A program made the position numbers and the translations under genes. A stretch of 64,000 bases of DNA, taken from Nocardia macrotermitis (GTDB lineage: Bacteria > Actinomycetota > Actinomycetes > Mycobacteriales > Mycobacteriaceae). This document shows positions 51,622 through 60,233 of the stretch, in pieces; the stretch's first letter is position 1, and each line of letters starts with the position of its first letter. The stretch lies in NCBI RefSeq assembly GCF_009604405.1, contig NZ_WEGK01000001.1:620001-684000 (forward strand), given 5' to 3'. The notes below the pieces were generated by a model. That model was given only the letters and a program-made list of their open reading frames with translations, ran no database searches and was not told the DNA's origin.

Positions 51622-52431
51622 TCAGCGCAGCAGTTTGGCCTTCAACGCGGCGACATCGGCGTTGGTCAGCTTCAGACCTTGATGGACGTAGTTGTCGAAA
51701 CTGCCGTAGGACTTGTCGACCTGGGCGAAGGCAGCGTCCAGGGCCGACTGGGAGACGCCGTTGACCATGTCGCCGGGGCGCGCGTTGCGGTAGTAGTTCG
51801 ACAGCATGAAGTCGTAGTCGACCGTCTTGCGATCCACACCCAGGACGGTCAGCAGCACCGCGGACATCCAACCGGTGCGGTCCTTACCCGCGCTGCAGTG
51901 ATATAGCACCGCCTCGCCGGGTGTGCGGGCGATATCGCGCAGCACGTTCGCGAAACTCTGATTCGCCCCCGGCGCGGTGATGAACGCCTGGTACAGGTCG
52001 CTCCCCGCGAACATGCTCGAGGCCAGCACCTGCGGCGGCGCCTGCCCGATGATGTCGTCCCAGTTGGCGGTCGCACCGGCGGGCACCCGGTCCGGGGACA
52101 GCATCCGCTCGTACGAGGTCCGCAGATCGTCGATGTAGCGGACCTTGCGCGCGGTGAGAGCACCCAGATCGGCACTCGTCGCCTTGCTCAGGTCGCCGGT
52201 GCGGAACACCAGGCCGGTGCGCACCACCCGACCGTCGGCCGTGCGGTATCCACCCAGGTCACGGGCGTTCGCCACACCCTGTAGCGGCAGGGCGCGCTGC
52301 GTGGTGGTGTCCAGGACCGATGCGGTAGCCGCGGGCGGATCGGCGGCCAGGGCGGTGCCCACCGCGGGTCCCAGGGCGATGGTCGCGGCGGCGACCACCG
52401 CGGCGGTGACGCGAATCGAACGATGGCCCAT
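51622..52431 (-). CDS. Secreted tyrosine/phosphoinositide phosphatase, PtpB-like
   Basis: A 269-residue exported phosphatase. The signal peptide (VTAAVVAAATIALGPAVGTALAA) is followed by the NARDLGGYRT motif of the PtpB/atypical DSP family and the P-loop H-C179-S-A-G-K-D-R185-T-G, where the lysine and aspartate suit phosphoinositide or broad specificity. Mycobacterial PtpB is secreted into host cells; the role here is not known. ATG 52431 has GGAG 5 bp upstream and gives a clean signal peptide. Confidence 0.9.
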   Translation of the reverse strand: MGHRSIRVTAAVVAAATIALGPAVGTALAADPPAATASVLDTTTQRALPLQGVANARDLGGYRTADGRVVRTGLVFRTGDLSKATSADLGALTARKVRYIDDLRTSYERMLSPDRVPAGATANWDDIIGQAPPQVLASSMFAGSDLYQAFITAPGANQSFANVLRDIARTPGEAVLYHCSAGKDRTGWMSAVLLTVLGVDRKTVDYDFMLSNYYRNARPGDMVNGVSQSALDAAFAQVDKSYGSFDNYVHQGLKLTNADVAALKAKLLR

Positions 52432-52545
52432 CACAGCTCCGATCTGCTCGGGTCGGCGACCCGCACGATGCCGGCCACCGTCATCCTGAACGACCGTCCA
52501 GGTTTTTTCGTACCGCACGTGACGGTACCCCGGGAGACCGTCCGA

Positions 52546-53565
52546 TCAGCTCGCGGGCACCTCGAATCTAGAGAGGGCGAGCAACCGGGAAATGGCACGC
52601 AGGTACTTCTTGCGATAACCGCCGTCGAGCATCTCCTGCGAGAAGATCGCGTCCAGCTTCGCCCCGGACACCGTCACCGGAATGCCCGCGTCGTAGAGCC
52701 GGTCGGCCAGCACGACCACCCGCAACGCCACCGCCTGATCGCTCACCTCGTGCACGTCCGCGATGAACACCGCGCTCACTCCGGAGATCAGCGCGCCGAA
52801 CCGCGAGGGGTGCAGGGTGCTCAGATGCTTCAGCAGCGCGTCGAAGTCGTCGAGCGTGGCACCCGGTGTGGCCGCGGCCTTCTCGGCCAGCAGCTCGGGC
52901 GCGGTCGGTTCGGGCGCGGGCGGCAGATCGCGATGCCGGTAGTCCGGGCCGTCCACCCGCACCGTCTCGAACAGCGAACCCAGCTTCTTGATCTCGCGCA
53001 GGAAATCCTGTGCGGCGAAACGTCCCTCACCGAGCTGACTGGGCAACGTGTTGGAGGTCGCCGCGACCGACACGCCGCGCGCGGTCAACTCCGTCAGCAG
53101 CCGCGAGACCAGCGTGGTGTCACCCGGATCGTCGAGTTCGAACTCATCGATGCACAGCACGCTGTTGCTCGCGAGCCGGTCCACCGCGTTCGTGAACCCC
53201 AGCGCGCCCACCAGATTGGTGAGCTCACCGAAGGTGCCGAACGATCTCGGCGCGGGCGAGGCGTGGAAGATCGAGGCCAGCAGGTGCGTCTTACCGACGC
53301 CGAAGCCGCCGTCCAGATACAGACCCGCGCCCTGCACCTGCTTCTTCTTGCCGAACAGGCTCTTGCGGTTCGAGGCCGCGTGGATCGACGCGACCCGACC
53401 GGCGAAATCGCGCGCCTTGCGCACGGCCTCGGCCTGACTCGGCTCGTTCGGGTCCGGAATGTACGAGTCGAAGCTCACCTCGTCGAATGTGGGCGGGGGC
53501 ACCATCTGGGCGATGAGTTGATCGGCCGGAACTTCCGGATGGCGATCGACGAGGCGTTGCTGCAC
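52546..53565 (-). CDS. zapE: ZapE/AFG1-family ATPase
   Basis: A 339-residue AAA+ ATPase. Walker A is GGFGVGKTHL (86-95), Walker B LCIDEFEL (D140-E141), and sensor-type VAATSNTLPSQLGEGRFA follows. The family includes E. coli ZapE, which acts on FtsZ rings, and the mitochondrial AFG1. GTG 53565 lies 6 bp after a TACGCT -10, so the transcript is likely leaderless. It is divergent from the RibD-like gene, the same order as Rv2670c/Rv2671. Confidence 0.9.
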   Translation of the reverse strand: MQQRLVDRHPEVPADQLIAQMVPPPTFDEVSFDSYIPDPNEPSQAEAVRKARDFAGRVASIHAASNRKSLFGKKKQVQGAGLYLDGGFGVGKTHLLASIFHASPAPRSFGTFGELTNLVGALGFTNAVDRLASNSVLCIDEFELDDPGDTTLVSRLLTELTARGVSVAATSNTLPSQLGEGRFAAQDFLREIKKLGSLFETVRVDGPDYRHRDLPPAPEPTAPELLAEKAAATPGATLDDFDALLKHLSTLHPSRFGALISGVSAVFIADVHEVSDQAVALRVVVLADRLYDAGIPVTVSGAKLDAIFSQEMLDGGYRKKYLRAISRLLALSRFEVPAS

Positions 53566-53600
53566 GCAAGTAGCGTACTGACGTGGTGTGATCGGTGCTT

Positions 53601-54374
53601 ATGCAGCGTGTGCCCAATGCGATCCAGTTCACAACCCTGGGGCCGGACGAGCTCCTGCGGCTGTACGCCTATCCCGCCGCCCTCGAATCCCCTTGGATCC
53701 GAGTCAACTTCGTCACCAGCATCGACGGCGCGGCCACCGTCGACGGACGGTCCGGTGCGCTGGGCAGTGCGGCCGACCGCGCGGTGTTCGAAATTCTGCG
53801 GGATCTGGCCGATGTGGTGCTGGTCGGCGCGGGGACGGCGCGTCAGGAGAACTACGGCGGCGCGCACACCGACGCGCACCGCCGCCAGCGCCTGTTCCAC
53901 CACGGCCTCGGCGGCAGTCCGGACGGCGCCCCGCCCCCGATCGCGGTGGTGACCGCGAGCGCGTCGCTGGATCCGGCCGGACGGCTGTTCACCGACACCG
54001 CGCGCCCGCCGATGATCCTCACCACCGCCGGCGCACCGGCCAACCGCAAACGCGCCCTCGCCGACGCCGGCGCCGAGGTGATCGAATGCGGCGACACCGG
54101 GGTGGCCGCACCGGACATTCGCGCGGCCCTCGCCGAACGCGGCTTGCTGCGCGTGCTGTGCGAGGGCGGCCCCTCGCTGTTCGGCGACCTGATCGCCGCG
54201 GGCGTCGTCGAGGAACTCTGCCTCACCGCATCGCCGCTGCTCATCGGCGGTACCGCGGGCCGAATTGCGAAGTCCCCCAAGGCGTTGCCGACCCCGATGA
54301 CGTTGCGGCACGCACTGCTGGACGACGACGGCACCATCCTGACCCGCTGGGAACGCGTCCGCACCCAAGGCTGA
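53601..54374 (+). CDS. RibD C-terminal-domain reductase (pyrimidine reductase family)
   Basis: A 257-residue NADPH-dependent reductase with the RibD-C/DHFR-like fold: WIRVNFVTSIDGAATVDGRSGALGSAADRAVFEILRDLADVVLVGAGTARQENYGG, then LCEGGPSLFGDLIAAGVVEELCLTASPLLIGG. No deaminase domain. The mycobacterial counterpart Rv2671 is a riboflavin-pathway-like reductase that can supply dihydrofolate reductase activity when overproduced. ATG 53601 or GTG 53595 could start it. First of four co-directional genes ending with msrB. Confidence 0.88.
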   Translation: MQRVPNAIQFTTLGPDELLRLYAYPAALESPWIRVNFVTSIDGAATVDGRSGALGSAADRAVFEILRDLADVVLVGAGTARQENYGGAHTDAHRRQRLFHHGLGGSPDGAPPPIAVVTASASLDPAGRLFTDTARPPMILTTAGAPANRKRALADAGAEVIECGDTGVAAPDIRAALAERGLLRVLCEGGPSLFGDLIAAGVVEELCLTASPLLIGGTAGRIAKSPKALPTPMTLRHALLDDDGTILTRWERVRTQG

Positions 54375-54406
54375 AAGCGCCCACCGGACCTGGCAGGCTG
54401 TATCGC

Positions 54407-55966
54407 ATGCGCAGGACTCGAGCCGCACTGCTGGCATCGTCATCGCTGACGATCCTCCTCACCGCCGCCTGCGGCGCCGGCCCGTCCGATCGTCCGGGAA
54501 TCGCCGAGGTCCGCCCGCATTCCGGCGGCTCGGCCGCCACCAGCAGCTCGGCCCCCGCCGCACCGCCGTCCGCCGAGGTGCCCAAGACGGATCTGGCCTG
54601 GCACGACTGCGCGGCCGCGACGTTCACCAAGCTCGGCCTGGGCGCACCACCGGCCGGACTGATCTTCGAGTGCGGCGACTACTCCACCCCGATCGATGCC
54701 GGGGGCGCGGTGCTGGGCACCTTCCGCAACGCCGCGGTCCGCGCCCGGCTGCCGCAGACTCCCGCGACCGCCACGCCCCTGGTGCTGACCTCCGGCGCGG
54801 ACCGGTCCTCCACCGCGACCCTCGCCGGACTGGTCACCGGCCCCACCTCGGCGGTGCTGGCCGCGCATCCGATCGTCGCGGTGGACCGGCGCGGCCTGGG
54901 CGGCTCCCAGCCGATCAACTGCCTGGACGACGACACCCGGCGCAGCCTCGCGGACAACGACCAGTCCGCCAAGGGCAACCGGATCGGTGCGATGGCCAAG
55001 GTCAGCCAGGACGCCACCATCGCGTGTCAGGACTTCCTGCAGCCCTATCAGGCCACCTTCGACGCCGCCCACGCCGCCGACGACATCGATCAACTGCGCA
55101 AGCAGTGGCAGGTCGACCACATCGCGTTGCTGGGCACCGGCGACGGCGCGCGCGTCGCGCTGGCCTATTCGGCCAAGTACGGCGAGCATCTGGCCCGCCT
55201 GGTCCTGGACACCCCGATAGCCGCCAACGCCGATTCCGCGACCCGCGCCGAACAGCGCGTCAAGGGGTCCGAGGCGGCGCTGACCGCGTTCGCCCAGCAC
55301 TGCGCGGCGTTGAACTGCTCGCTCGGCAGCGATCCGCGCGGCGCGATCATCACGCTGGTCAACCGCGCCGCCGCCAACCAGCTCGGCGGCATCTCCGCGA
55401 ACGAGCTGCTGACCGGCGTCTCCGGATTCCTCGCCGAACCGCGCGCCGATCAGGCCGATCACACCACCGACCTGGCCGACGCGTTGTCCGCGGCGGGCAA
55501 CGGCGACACCACCGCCCTGAATCAGCTGATCACCCGGGAATCGGCCGCCACCGACGCCGACGGGCAGTTCGTCTCGGCGTGTAGCGACAACCAGAAACCG
55601 GCGACCCCGGACCGGGTCAAACAGCTCGAAACCGCTTGGGCCAAGCAGTATCCCGTGTTCGGTGAGGCGACCGCGATCGGTCTCATGGCCTGTACCGCGT
55701 GGCCGACCCCGAATCCGGCGCAACTGCCCCGCACGTTCGCGCTGCCGACCCTGGTATTGGGCAACGACGCGAATCCGATCGCGGGCAGCGACGCGCGTCC
55801 CTCGGTCACCGGCGCGCTCGCCAGCGCGGGGGCCAAGACGTCCACGGTCACCTGGCAGGGCTGGGGTTACCCGGTATTCACTCACTCGGCCTGCGTGCAG
55901 CAGAACCTGGTCGGTTACCTGAAGGATGCCGCCCTGCCCGCAGACGGCACCGCCTGCCCCGCCTGA
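54407..55966 (+). CDS. Alpha/beta-hydrolase-fold lipoprotein (Rv2672-like) lacking the nucleophile serine
   Basis: A 519-residue exported lipoprotein. The lipobox LTAAC gives lipidated C22, followed by a Ser/Ala/Pro linker. The hydrolase core shows VAVDRRGLGGSQPINC and the TAP/SlpD-like C-terminal domain (LPTLVLGNDANPIAG, GWGYPVFTHSACVQQNLVGYL). The elbow reads G-T-G245-D-G-A, where GxSxG is expected, so the catalytic serine is missing. By position it matches the secreted protease-like Rv2672 between ribD and aftC. It may be a binding protein of the envelope. Confidence 0.85.
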   Translation: MRRTRAALLASSSLTILLTAACGAGPSDRPGIAEVRPHSGGSAATSSSAPAAPPSAEVPKTDLAWHDCAAATFTKLGLGAPPAGLIFECGDYSTPIDAGGAVLGTFRNAAVRARLPQTPATATPLVLTSGADRSSTATLAGLVTGPTSAVLAAHPIVAVDRRGLGGSQPINCLDDDTRRSLADNDQSAKGNRIGAMAKVSQDATIACQDFLQPYQATFDAAHAADDIDQLRKQWQVDHIALLGTGDGARVALAYSAKYGEHLARLVLDTPIAANADSATRAEQRVKGSEAALTAFAQHCAALNCSLGSDPRGAIITLVNRAAANQLGGISANELLTGVSGFLAEPRADQADHTTDLADALSAAGNGDTTALNQLITRESAATDADGQFVSACSDNQKPATPDRVKQLETAWAKQYPVFGEATAIGLMACTAWPTPNPAQLPRTFALPTLVLGNDANPIAGSDARPSVTGALASAGAKTSTVTWQGWGYPVFTHSACVQQNLVGYLKDAALPADGTACPA

Positions 55967-56062
55967 CGACGTAAAGGCCCGCAGGCCACACAGACACGCC
56001 ACGACGCGGTTTCAGGCGGGTCCGAGCAACGGGCTGGGTACTTTCCGGTGTACCGTGCCCCA

Positions 56063-57415
56063 GTGTTCCTTCGTCAGCTCGAGCCACGCACCGCTCGTAC
56101 GACCTCCGAGGTCCTGAACTTCGCACTCTGGCCGTTCGCGGTCATGACAGTGCTGCATCAGGTCATCGTCAAGGCGACGAACTTCAACATCACCGACGAT
56201 TTCGCGCCGGTGTACAAGGCGTCCCTGGCTTTCCTCAACGGACGGCCGATCTACGCCGAGAACTTCGACCTGGTCGACCCGCACTACCTGTATCCGCCGA
56301 GCGGGACGCTGCTCATCGCGCCGCTGGCGATCATCGACCCGGAACGGTCGAAATGGTGCTTCGACTCGCTCAACGCGATCGCGATGCTGATCGCGTGGCT
56401 GCTGCTGCTCAAGCTGTTCAAGCTGAGTATCAAGTCCTATGCCGCGCCGCTGACGCTGCTGCTCATGTTCTCCTCCGAAACCGTCATCAACACACTGGCT
56501 TTCGGCAATGTGAACGGGTGCATCCTGCTCGCGGAGGTGCTGTTCATCGCGCTGCTGCTGAGCCGCCGGGAGTGGTGGGCCGGGGTGGTGATGGGTCTGT
56601 CGATCGCGGTGAAGCCGACGTTGGCTCCGATGTTGCTGATACCGCTGATGCGGCGGCAGTGGAAGGTCTTCGTGCCCGCGATCGGTATTCCGGTCGTGCT
56701 GACGGCCATCGCGCTGCCGCTGATCAAGGATCCGATGGATTATCTGAATCGGACCATGCCGTATTCGATCCAGGCCCGCGACTACTTCAACAGCTCGATT
56801 CCGGGCATCTCCGCGTATCTGGGTCTGCCGTCGCTGCTGACCTGGGGTATCCGGATCGGTATGGGTGTGCTCGTGCTGGTCTCGCTGTGGCTGCTGTACC
56901 GGTACTACCGCAACGACGAGTTGTTCTTCATCTGCACCAGTTCCGGTGTCCTGCTGCTGGCCGAGTTCCTGATCAGCGGCCTGGGCCAGCAGTACTACTC
57001 GATGCTGCTGTTCCCGTTCCTGATGACGGTGGTGCTGCGCAATTCGGTGCTGCGGAACTGGCCCGCCTGGCTGGCGATATTCGGCTTCACCACCTTCGAC
57101 AAGTGGCTGCTGGACCACTGGCAGAGCATCGGCCGGGATCTGGAGTACCTGCGGATCACCTTCGGCTGGGCGCTGCTGCTGTTCGTGACGTTCTGCGTCC
57201 TCGGCGACCGGTATCTGGCCGCACGCCGCGAGGGCAGGCTCGATTCCGGCATCGACCCGACATTCCTGCTCCCCGAACACAACCCGGCAACCCTGCCGGA
57301 CGCGCCCCGCCCGCCGCGCTCCCCCGCGCCCTCGGCTCCCGCGCCGACCGACCTGGCCGACCCCGACGACGAGCAACCCACCACCGCGCCGAACGAGGCC
57401 GGGGTACTGCGCTGA
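56063..57415 (+). CDS. aftC: Alpha-(1->3)-arabinofuranosyltransferase AftC
   Basis: A 450-residue GT-C (GT87) membrane enzyme that adds alpha-1,3 arabinofuranose branches in arabinogalactan and lipoarabinomannan from decaprenyl-phosphoarabinose. The periplasmic acidic motif NITDDF and DPHYLYPPSGTLL follow TM1, and NVNGCILLAEVLF, RDYFNSSIPG and LFPFLMTVVLRNSVLRNWPAWL match the mycobacterial enzyme as I recall it. Multiple TM helices; a disordered Pro-rich tail. GTG 56063 follows a TACCGT -10 by 6 bp (leaderless); GTG 56048 is an alternative. Flanked by the Rv2672-like and msrB genes as in mycobacteria. Confidence 0.9.
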   Translation: MFLRQLEPRTARTTSEVLNFALWPFAVMTVLHQVIVKATNFNITDDFAPVYKASLAFLNGRPIYAENFDLVDPHYLYPPSGTLLIAPLAIIDPERSKWCFDSLNAIAMLIAWLLLLKLFKLSIKSYAAPLTLLLMFSSETVINTLAFGNVNGCILLAEVLFIALLLSRREWWAGVVMGLSIAVKPTLAPMLLIPLMRRQWKVFVPAIGIPVVLTAIALPLIKDPMDYLNRTMPYSIQARDYFNSSIPGISAYLGLPSLLTWGIRIGMGVLVLVSLWLLYRYYRNDELFFICTSSGVLLLAEFLISGLGQQYYSMLLFPFLMTVVLRNSVLRNWPAWLAIFGFTTFDKWLLDHWQSIGRDLEYLRITFGWALLLFVTFCVLGDRYLAARREGRLDSGIDPTFLLPEHNPATLPDAPRPPRSPAPSAPAPTDLADPDDEQPTTAPNEAGVLR

Positions 57416-57532
57416 GCCGATTCGAATATCCGTCCGGCAGCGACCGGTGGTACTTCAGCCCGGCCTGAGCCCGGCCCACTCGCGCGCGCCTCGGCCCGGC
57501 GGCGCGGTCAGCCGACTCATTAGAATCGGGGC

Positions 57533-57976
57533 ATGAGTTCCGAGTCCGAAACGTCGTCGCCCGCACCCAAGATCGTGCTCACCCCGCAGGAATGGCGGGC
57601 CAAACTCACCCCGCAGGAGTACGCGGTCCTCCGCGAGGCCGGCACCGAACGCCCCTACACCGGCGAATACACCGACACCGAAACCGCCGGCGTCTACCAG
57701 TGCCGCGCCTGCGGCGCCGAACTGTTCCGCAGCACCGAGAAGTTCCACTCCCACTGTGGCTGGCCCTCGTTCTTCGACCCCGCCGACTCGGACGCGGTGA
57801 TCCTGCGCACCGACGACACCCTCGGCATGCGCCGCGTCGAGGTACTCTGCGCCAACTGCCACAGCCACCTCGGCCACGTCTTCGAGGGCGAGGGCTACCC
57901 CACCCCGACCGACAAGCGATACTGCATCAACTCGATCTCGCTGCGCCTGACGCCGTCGGAGGGGCCCACCAGCTGA
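57533..57976 (+). CDS. msrB: Peptide-methionine (R)-S-oxide reductase
   Basis: A 147-residue enzyme that repairs methionine-R-sulfoxide. Zinc-binding CxxC pairs are C57/C60 and C106/C109, the substrate motif is HCGWPSFFDP, and the catalytic C131 lies in RYCINS. Full length. A TAGAAT -10 ends 6 bp before ATG 57533, indicating a leaderless transcript independent of aftC. Corresponds to Rv2674 in the conserved block. Confidence 0.96.
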   Translation: MSSESETSSPAPKIVLTPQEWRAKLTPQEYAVLREAGTERPYTGEYTDTETAGVYQCRACGAELFRSTEKFHSHCGWPSFFDPADSDAVILRTDDTLGMRRVEVLCANCHSHLGHVFEGEGYPTPTDKRYCINSISLRLTPSEGPTS

Positions 57977-58034
57977 CACCCCAGTCGACCGCTGACCGAA
58001 GTTGCTGTGGCACTTCAGTGCTGTTTTTTCATAA

Positions 58035-58050
58035 TCGAACATATGTTCGT
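58035..58050 (+). promoter_or_regulatory. LexA (SOS) box
   Basis: TCGAAC-ATAT-GTTCGT matches 11 of 12 defined positions of the actinobacterial SOS box TCGAAC-N4-GTTCGA. It overlaps the -35 region of a promoter whose -10 TAGGCT (58059-58064) lies 7 bp before GTG 58072. Mycobacterial 13E12 genes are known to carry such boxes. Confidence 0.75.
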
Positions 58051-58071
58051 TAATGAGGTAGGCTGCTGCGC

Positions 58072-58389
58072 GTGAACACACATTCGACCGCGTTGGCACC
58101 GGATGCCGCGCCACAGAGATGGTCGGACCTGGCCGATGTCGACCTGCTGCGCACCCTCGTCGAAACCGAACGCCGTCGGCGTCGATTGGGTGCGGCCATG
58201 GTCGCGGCCGTCGCCGAGGCCGAGCGCCGCGGTCTCGCCGCCGACACCGGATACCGGGACACCGCGGATCTGTTGAGTGATCTGCTGCGGATCAGTGCCG
58301 CCGAGGCGCGTCGACGCATCGAATACGCCGCTCCGCGCGCCCGCTCACGCGTCAAGAAGGCGTGGCGGGCCGTCGCGCTGGCGGGTTGA
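58072..58389 (+). pseudogene. Truncated 13E12-family (DUF222/HNH) gene
   Basis: A 105-residue frame covering only the start of a 13E12-repeat protein: LVETERRRRRLGAAMVAAVAEAERRGLAADTGYRDTADLLSDLLRISAAEARRRIEYA is typical DUF222 sequence. Full members are about 400-500 residues with a C-terminal HNH nuclease, which is absent here; the frame ends in unrelated sequence. The SOS promoter is intact, so the fragment may still be expressed after DNA damage. It sits at the left edge of a probable insertion between msrB and hemQ. Confidence 0.75.
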
Positions 58390-58412
58390 GCTCGTAGGCC
58401 GCCTGGGCGGCG

Positions 58413-59030
58413 TCAGCTTTCGAGGTAGGCGACCAGGGAGCCGATCAGGCCGTCGAGTGCGTCGTCGAGGTCGCCGTAGGTGCCCAGGGTCCGCTCGGAG
58501 GTGATGCCGCGCATCGCGGCGGGGATGAGTGCGGCGACCTGCCGGATCTTGAGCGCGTCCACCTCGAGGTCGGCGAAGGCGCGTTCGCAGGCGGAGTCCC
58601 AGTGGGGTTTCCAGGACGACAGTTCGGCGGCGGTCAGGGGGAAGTCGCGCTCGAGTTCGGCGTTGTCGCGCGGGAGGGCGGCGCGCAGGGTCTCGATCGC
58701 CAGGGATTCGGGCCGGCGCAGGCCCGCGGCCATCGCGTGGATGAGGGCGGACACCCGTTCGTGCAACGTGCCGTCGGGTTTGATACCCGCGGGCAGATCA
58801 CCGCGTTTGTCGGCGGTGTAGCGCAGCACCGCGGCCCACAGGCCGTCGATATCACCGAACTGATACTTGACCACACCCCAGGTCGCGCCGATATCGCGCG
58901 CGATCCGGTTCCCCGAAACCGCGGCGGGATCGCCGGTGGCCAGCGAGGTGATCGCCGCCTCGAGCATGCTCTCCCGCGAGGCGATCCCCCGCTTGTTCGC
59001 GCGTCGCCCACCTACCGCCACTTCCGTCAC
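58413..59030 (-). CDS. TetR-family regulator divergent from the Rieske oxygenase
   Basis: About 205 residues. The HTH region is RESMLEAAITSLATGDPAAVSGNRIARDIGATWGVVKYQFGDIDGLWAAVL, an atypical TetR with WGVVKYQF at the recognition helix end. GTG 59030 follows a TACAAT -10 by 8 bp (probable leaderless start); an ATG at 59075 gives a longer form. It is divergent from the Rieske oxygenase gene and probably controls it. Confidence 0.82.
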   Translation of the reverse strand: MTEVAVGGRRANKRGIASRESMLEAAITSLATGDPAAVSGNRIARDIGATWGVVKYQFGDIDGLWAAVLRYTADKRGDLPAGIKPDGTLHERVSALIHAMAAGLRRPESLAIETLRAALPRDNAELERDFPLTAAELSSWKPHWDSACERAFADLEVDALKIRQVAALIPAAMRGITSERTLGTYGDLDDALDGLIGSLVAYLES

Positions 59031-59204
59031 AATTGCCGATTGTACGGCTCGTGACCAGGGAGTCCCAGCTTTCACAGAGGGCTCTTGTTTTATTTCATAG
59101 AGGGTTCTACGCTAACCATTGTCGCTCGGCGAGGGCTTGTCCCGCAGTGGATTCCGGTACCGAGCAGCTCCCCGTGGTGCCCGCGAAGGTTCTGGAGGTC
59201 CGAG

Positions 59205-60200
59205 ATGGCGAAACCGCCACTGTCGATGGAGCCGACAGGCTGGTTCCAAGTGGCCTGGTGCGCCGAGATCACCGTCGGCGCGGTACACCGGATGAAATAT
59301 TTCGGCCGCGAGATGGTCGCCTGGCGCTCGGCGTCGGGCCGGGTCGCGGTATTCGACGCCTACTGCGAACATCTCGGGGCGCACCTGGGCTACGGCGGCC
59401 ATGTCGAGGGCGAGAATCTCGTCTGCCCGTTCCACGGCTGGGAATGGAACCGCGAGGGCCGCAACGTGTGCATCCCGTACGAGAGCCACCCGAACAAGGG
59501 CCGCCGGATCCGCAGCTACCCGGTCCTCGAACGGAACGAAGCGGTATGGATCTGGTACGACATCGACGGGCGCGCACCGTATTTCGACGTTCCGGACATC
59601 TTCGCCGCGTTCGGCGACGGCAAGACCGCCGCCGACTACTACCCGCCGGTGCCCGCGGCCACACTGTTCCGGGAGGGACAGGAACTGCACCCGCAGTACG
59701 TCATGGAGAACGGCGTCGACTTCGCGCACTTCAAGTTCGTGCACAAGACGCCGTTCGTCCCGGAGTTCACCCGGCACGACTTCTCCGGTCCGGTGTCGTA
59801 CGTCGATTTCACCATCGCGTTCGACGAGGGAGTGGCCGAGGACGAGGTGAACAGCGGCGTCGAGTCGATCAACGCCGGGCTGGGATGCTCGGTCACCAAG
59901 AGCTGGGGCATGGTCGACAACCGCACCATGCCCGCGGTGACCCCCGTGGACGAATTCACCTCCGATGTCCGGTTCACCGTGTGGATCGGCCGCAAACCCG
60001 GCGACGACAGCCCCGAGATCAGCCGCTACGGCAAGACGATGGCCGATTTCGTCATCGAGCAGTTCGCCGCGGACGTGCACATCTGGTCCCATCAGCGCTA
60101 CTCGGACCCACCGGCGTTGTCGCGCAAGGAATTCCAGGGATTCACCGCCCTGCGCGCATGGGCGCGGCAGTTCTACCCCGACGCCGCGCCCATCAGCTGA
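59205..60200 (+). CDS. Rieske non-haem iron oxygenase, KshA-like
   Basis: A 331-residue oxygenase alpha subunit. The Rieske cluster ligands are C54-x-H56 and C74-x-x-H77 (CEHLGAHLGYGG...CPFHGW). The mononuclear iron site has N169, D172, H175 and H180 in NGVDFAHFKFVH. This pattern resembles KshA, which hydroxylates 3-ketosteroids at C9, but the length and context do not prove a steroid substrate. The start is ATG 59205 with GGAGG 7 bp upstream. No reductase gene is adjacent. Followed by a dihydrodipicolinate-reductase-like gene 33 bp downstream. Confidence 0.9.
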   Translation: MAKPPLSMEPTGWFQVAWCAEITVGAVHRMKYFGREMVAWRSASGRVAVFDAYCEHLGAHLGYGGHVEGENLVCPFHGWEWNREGRNVCIPYESHPNKGRRIRSYPVLERNEAVWIWYDIDGRAPYFDVPDIFAAFGDGKTAADYYPPVPAATLFREGQELHPQYVMENGVDFAHFKFVHKTPFVPEFTRHDFSGPVSYVDFTIAFDEGVAEDEVNSGVESINAGLGCSVTKSWGMVDNRTMPAVTPVDEFTSDVRFTVWIGRKPGDDSPEISRYGKTMADFVIEQFAADVHIWSHQRYSDPPALSRKEFQGFTALRAWARQFYPDAAPIS

Positions 60201-60233
60201 CACCCCTCCCCCATGACAGAAAGGCGTCACGCC

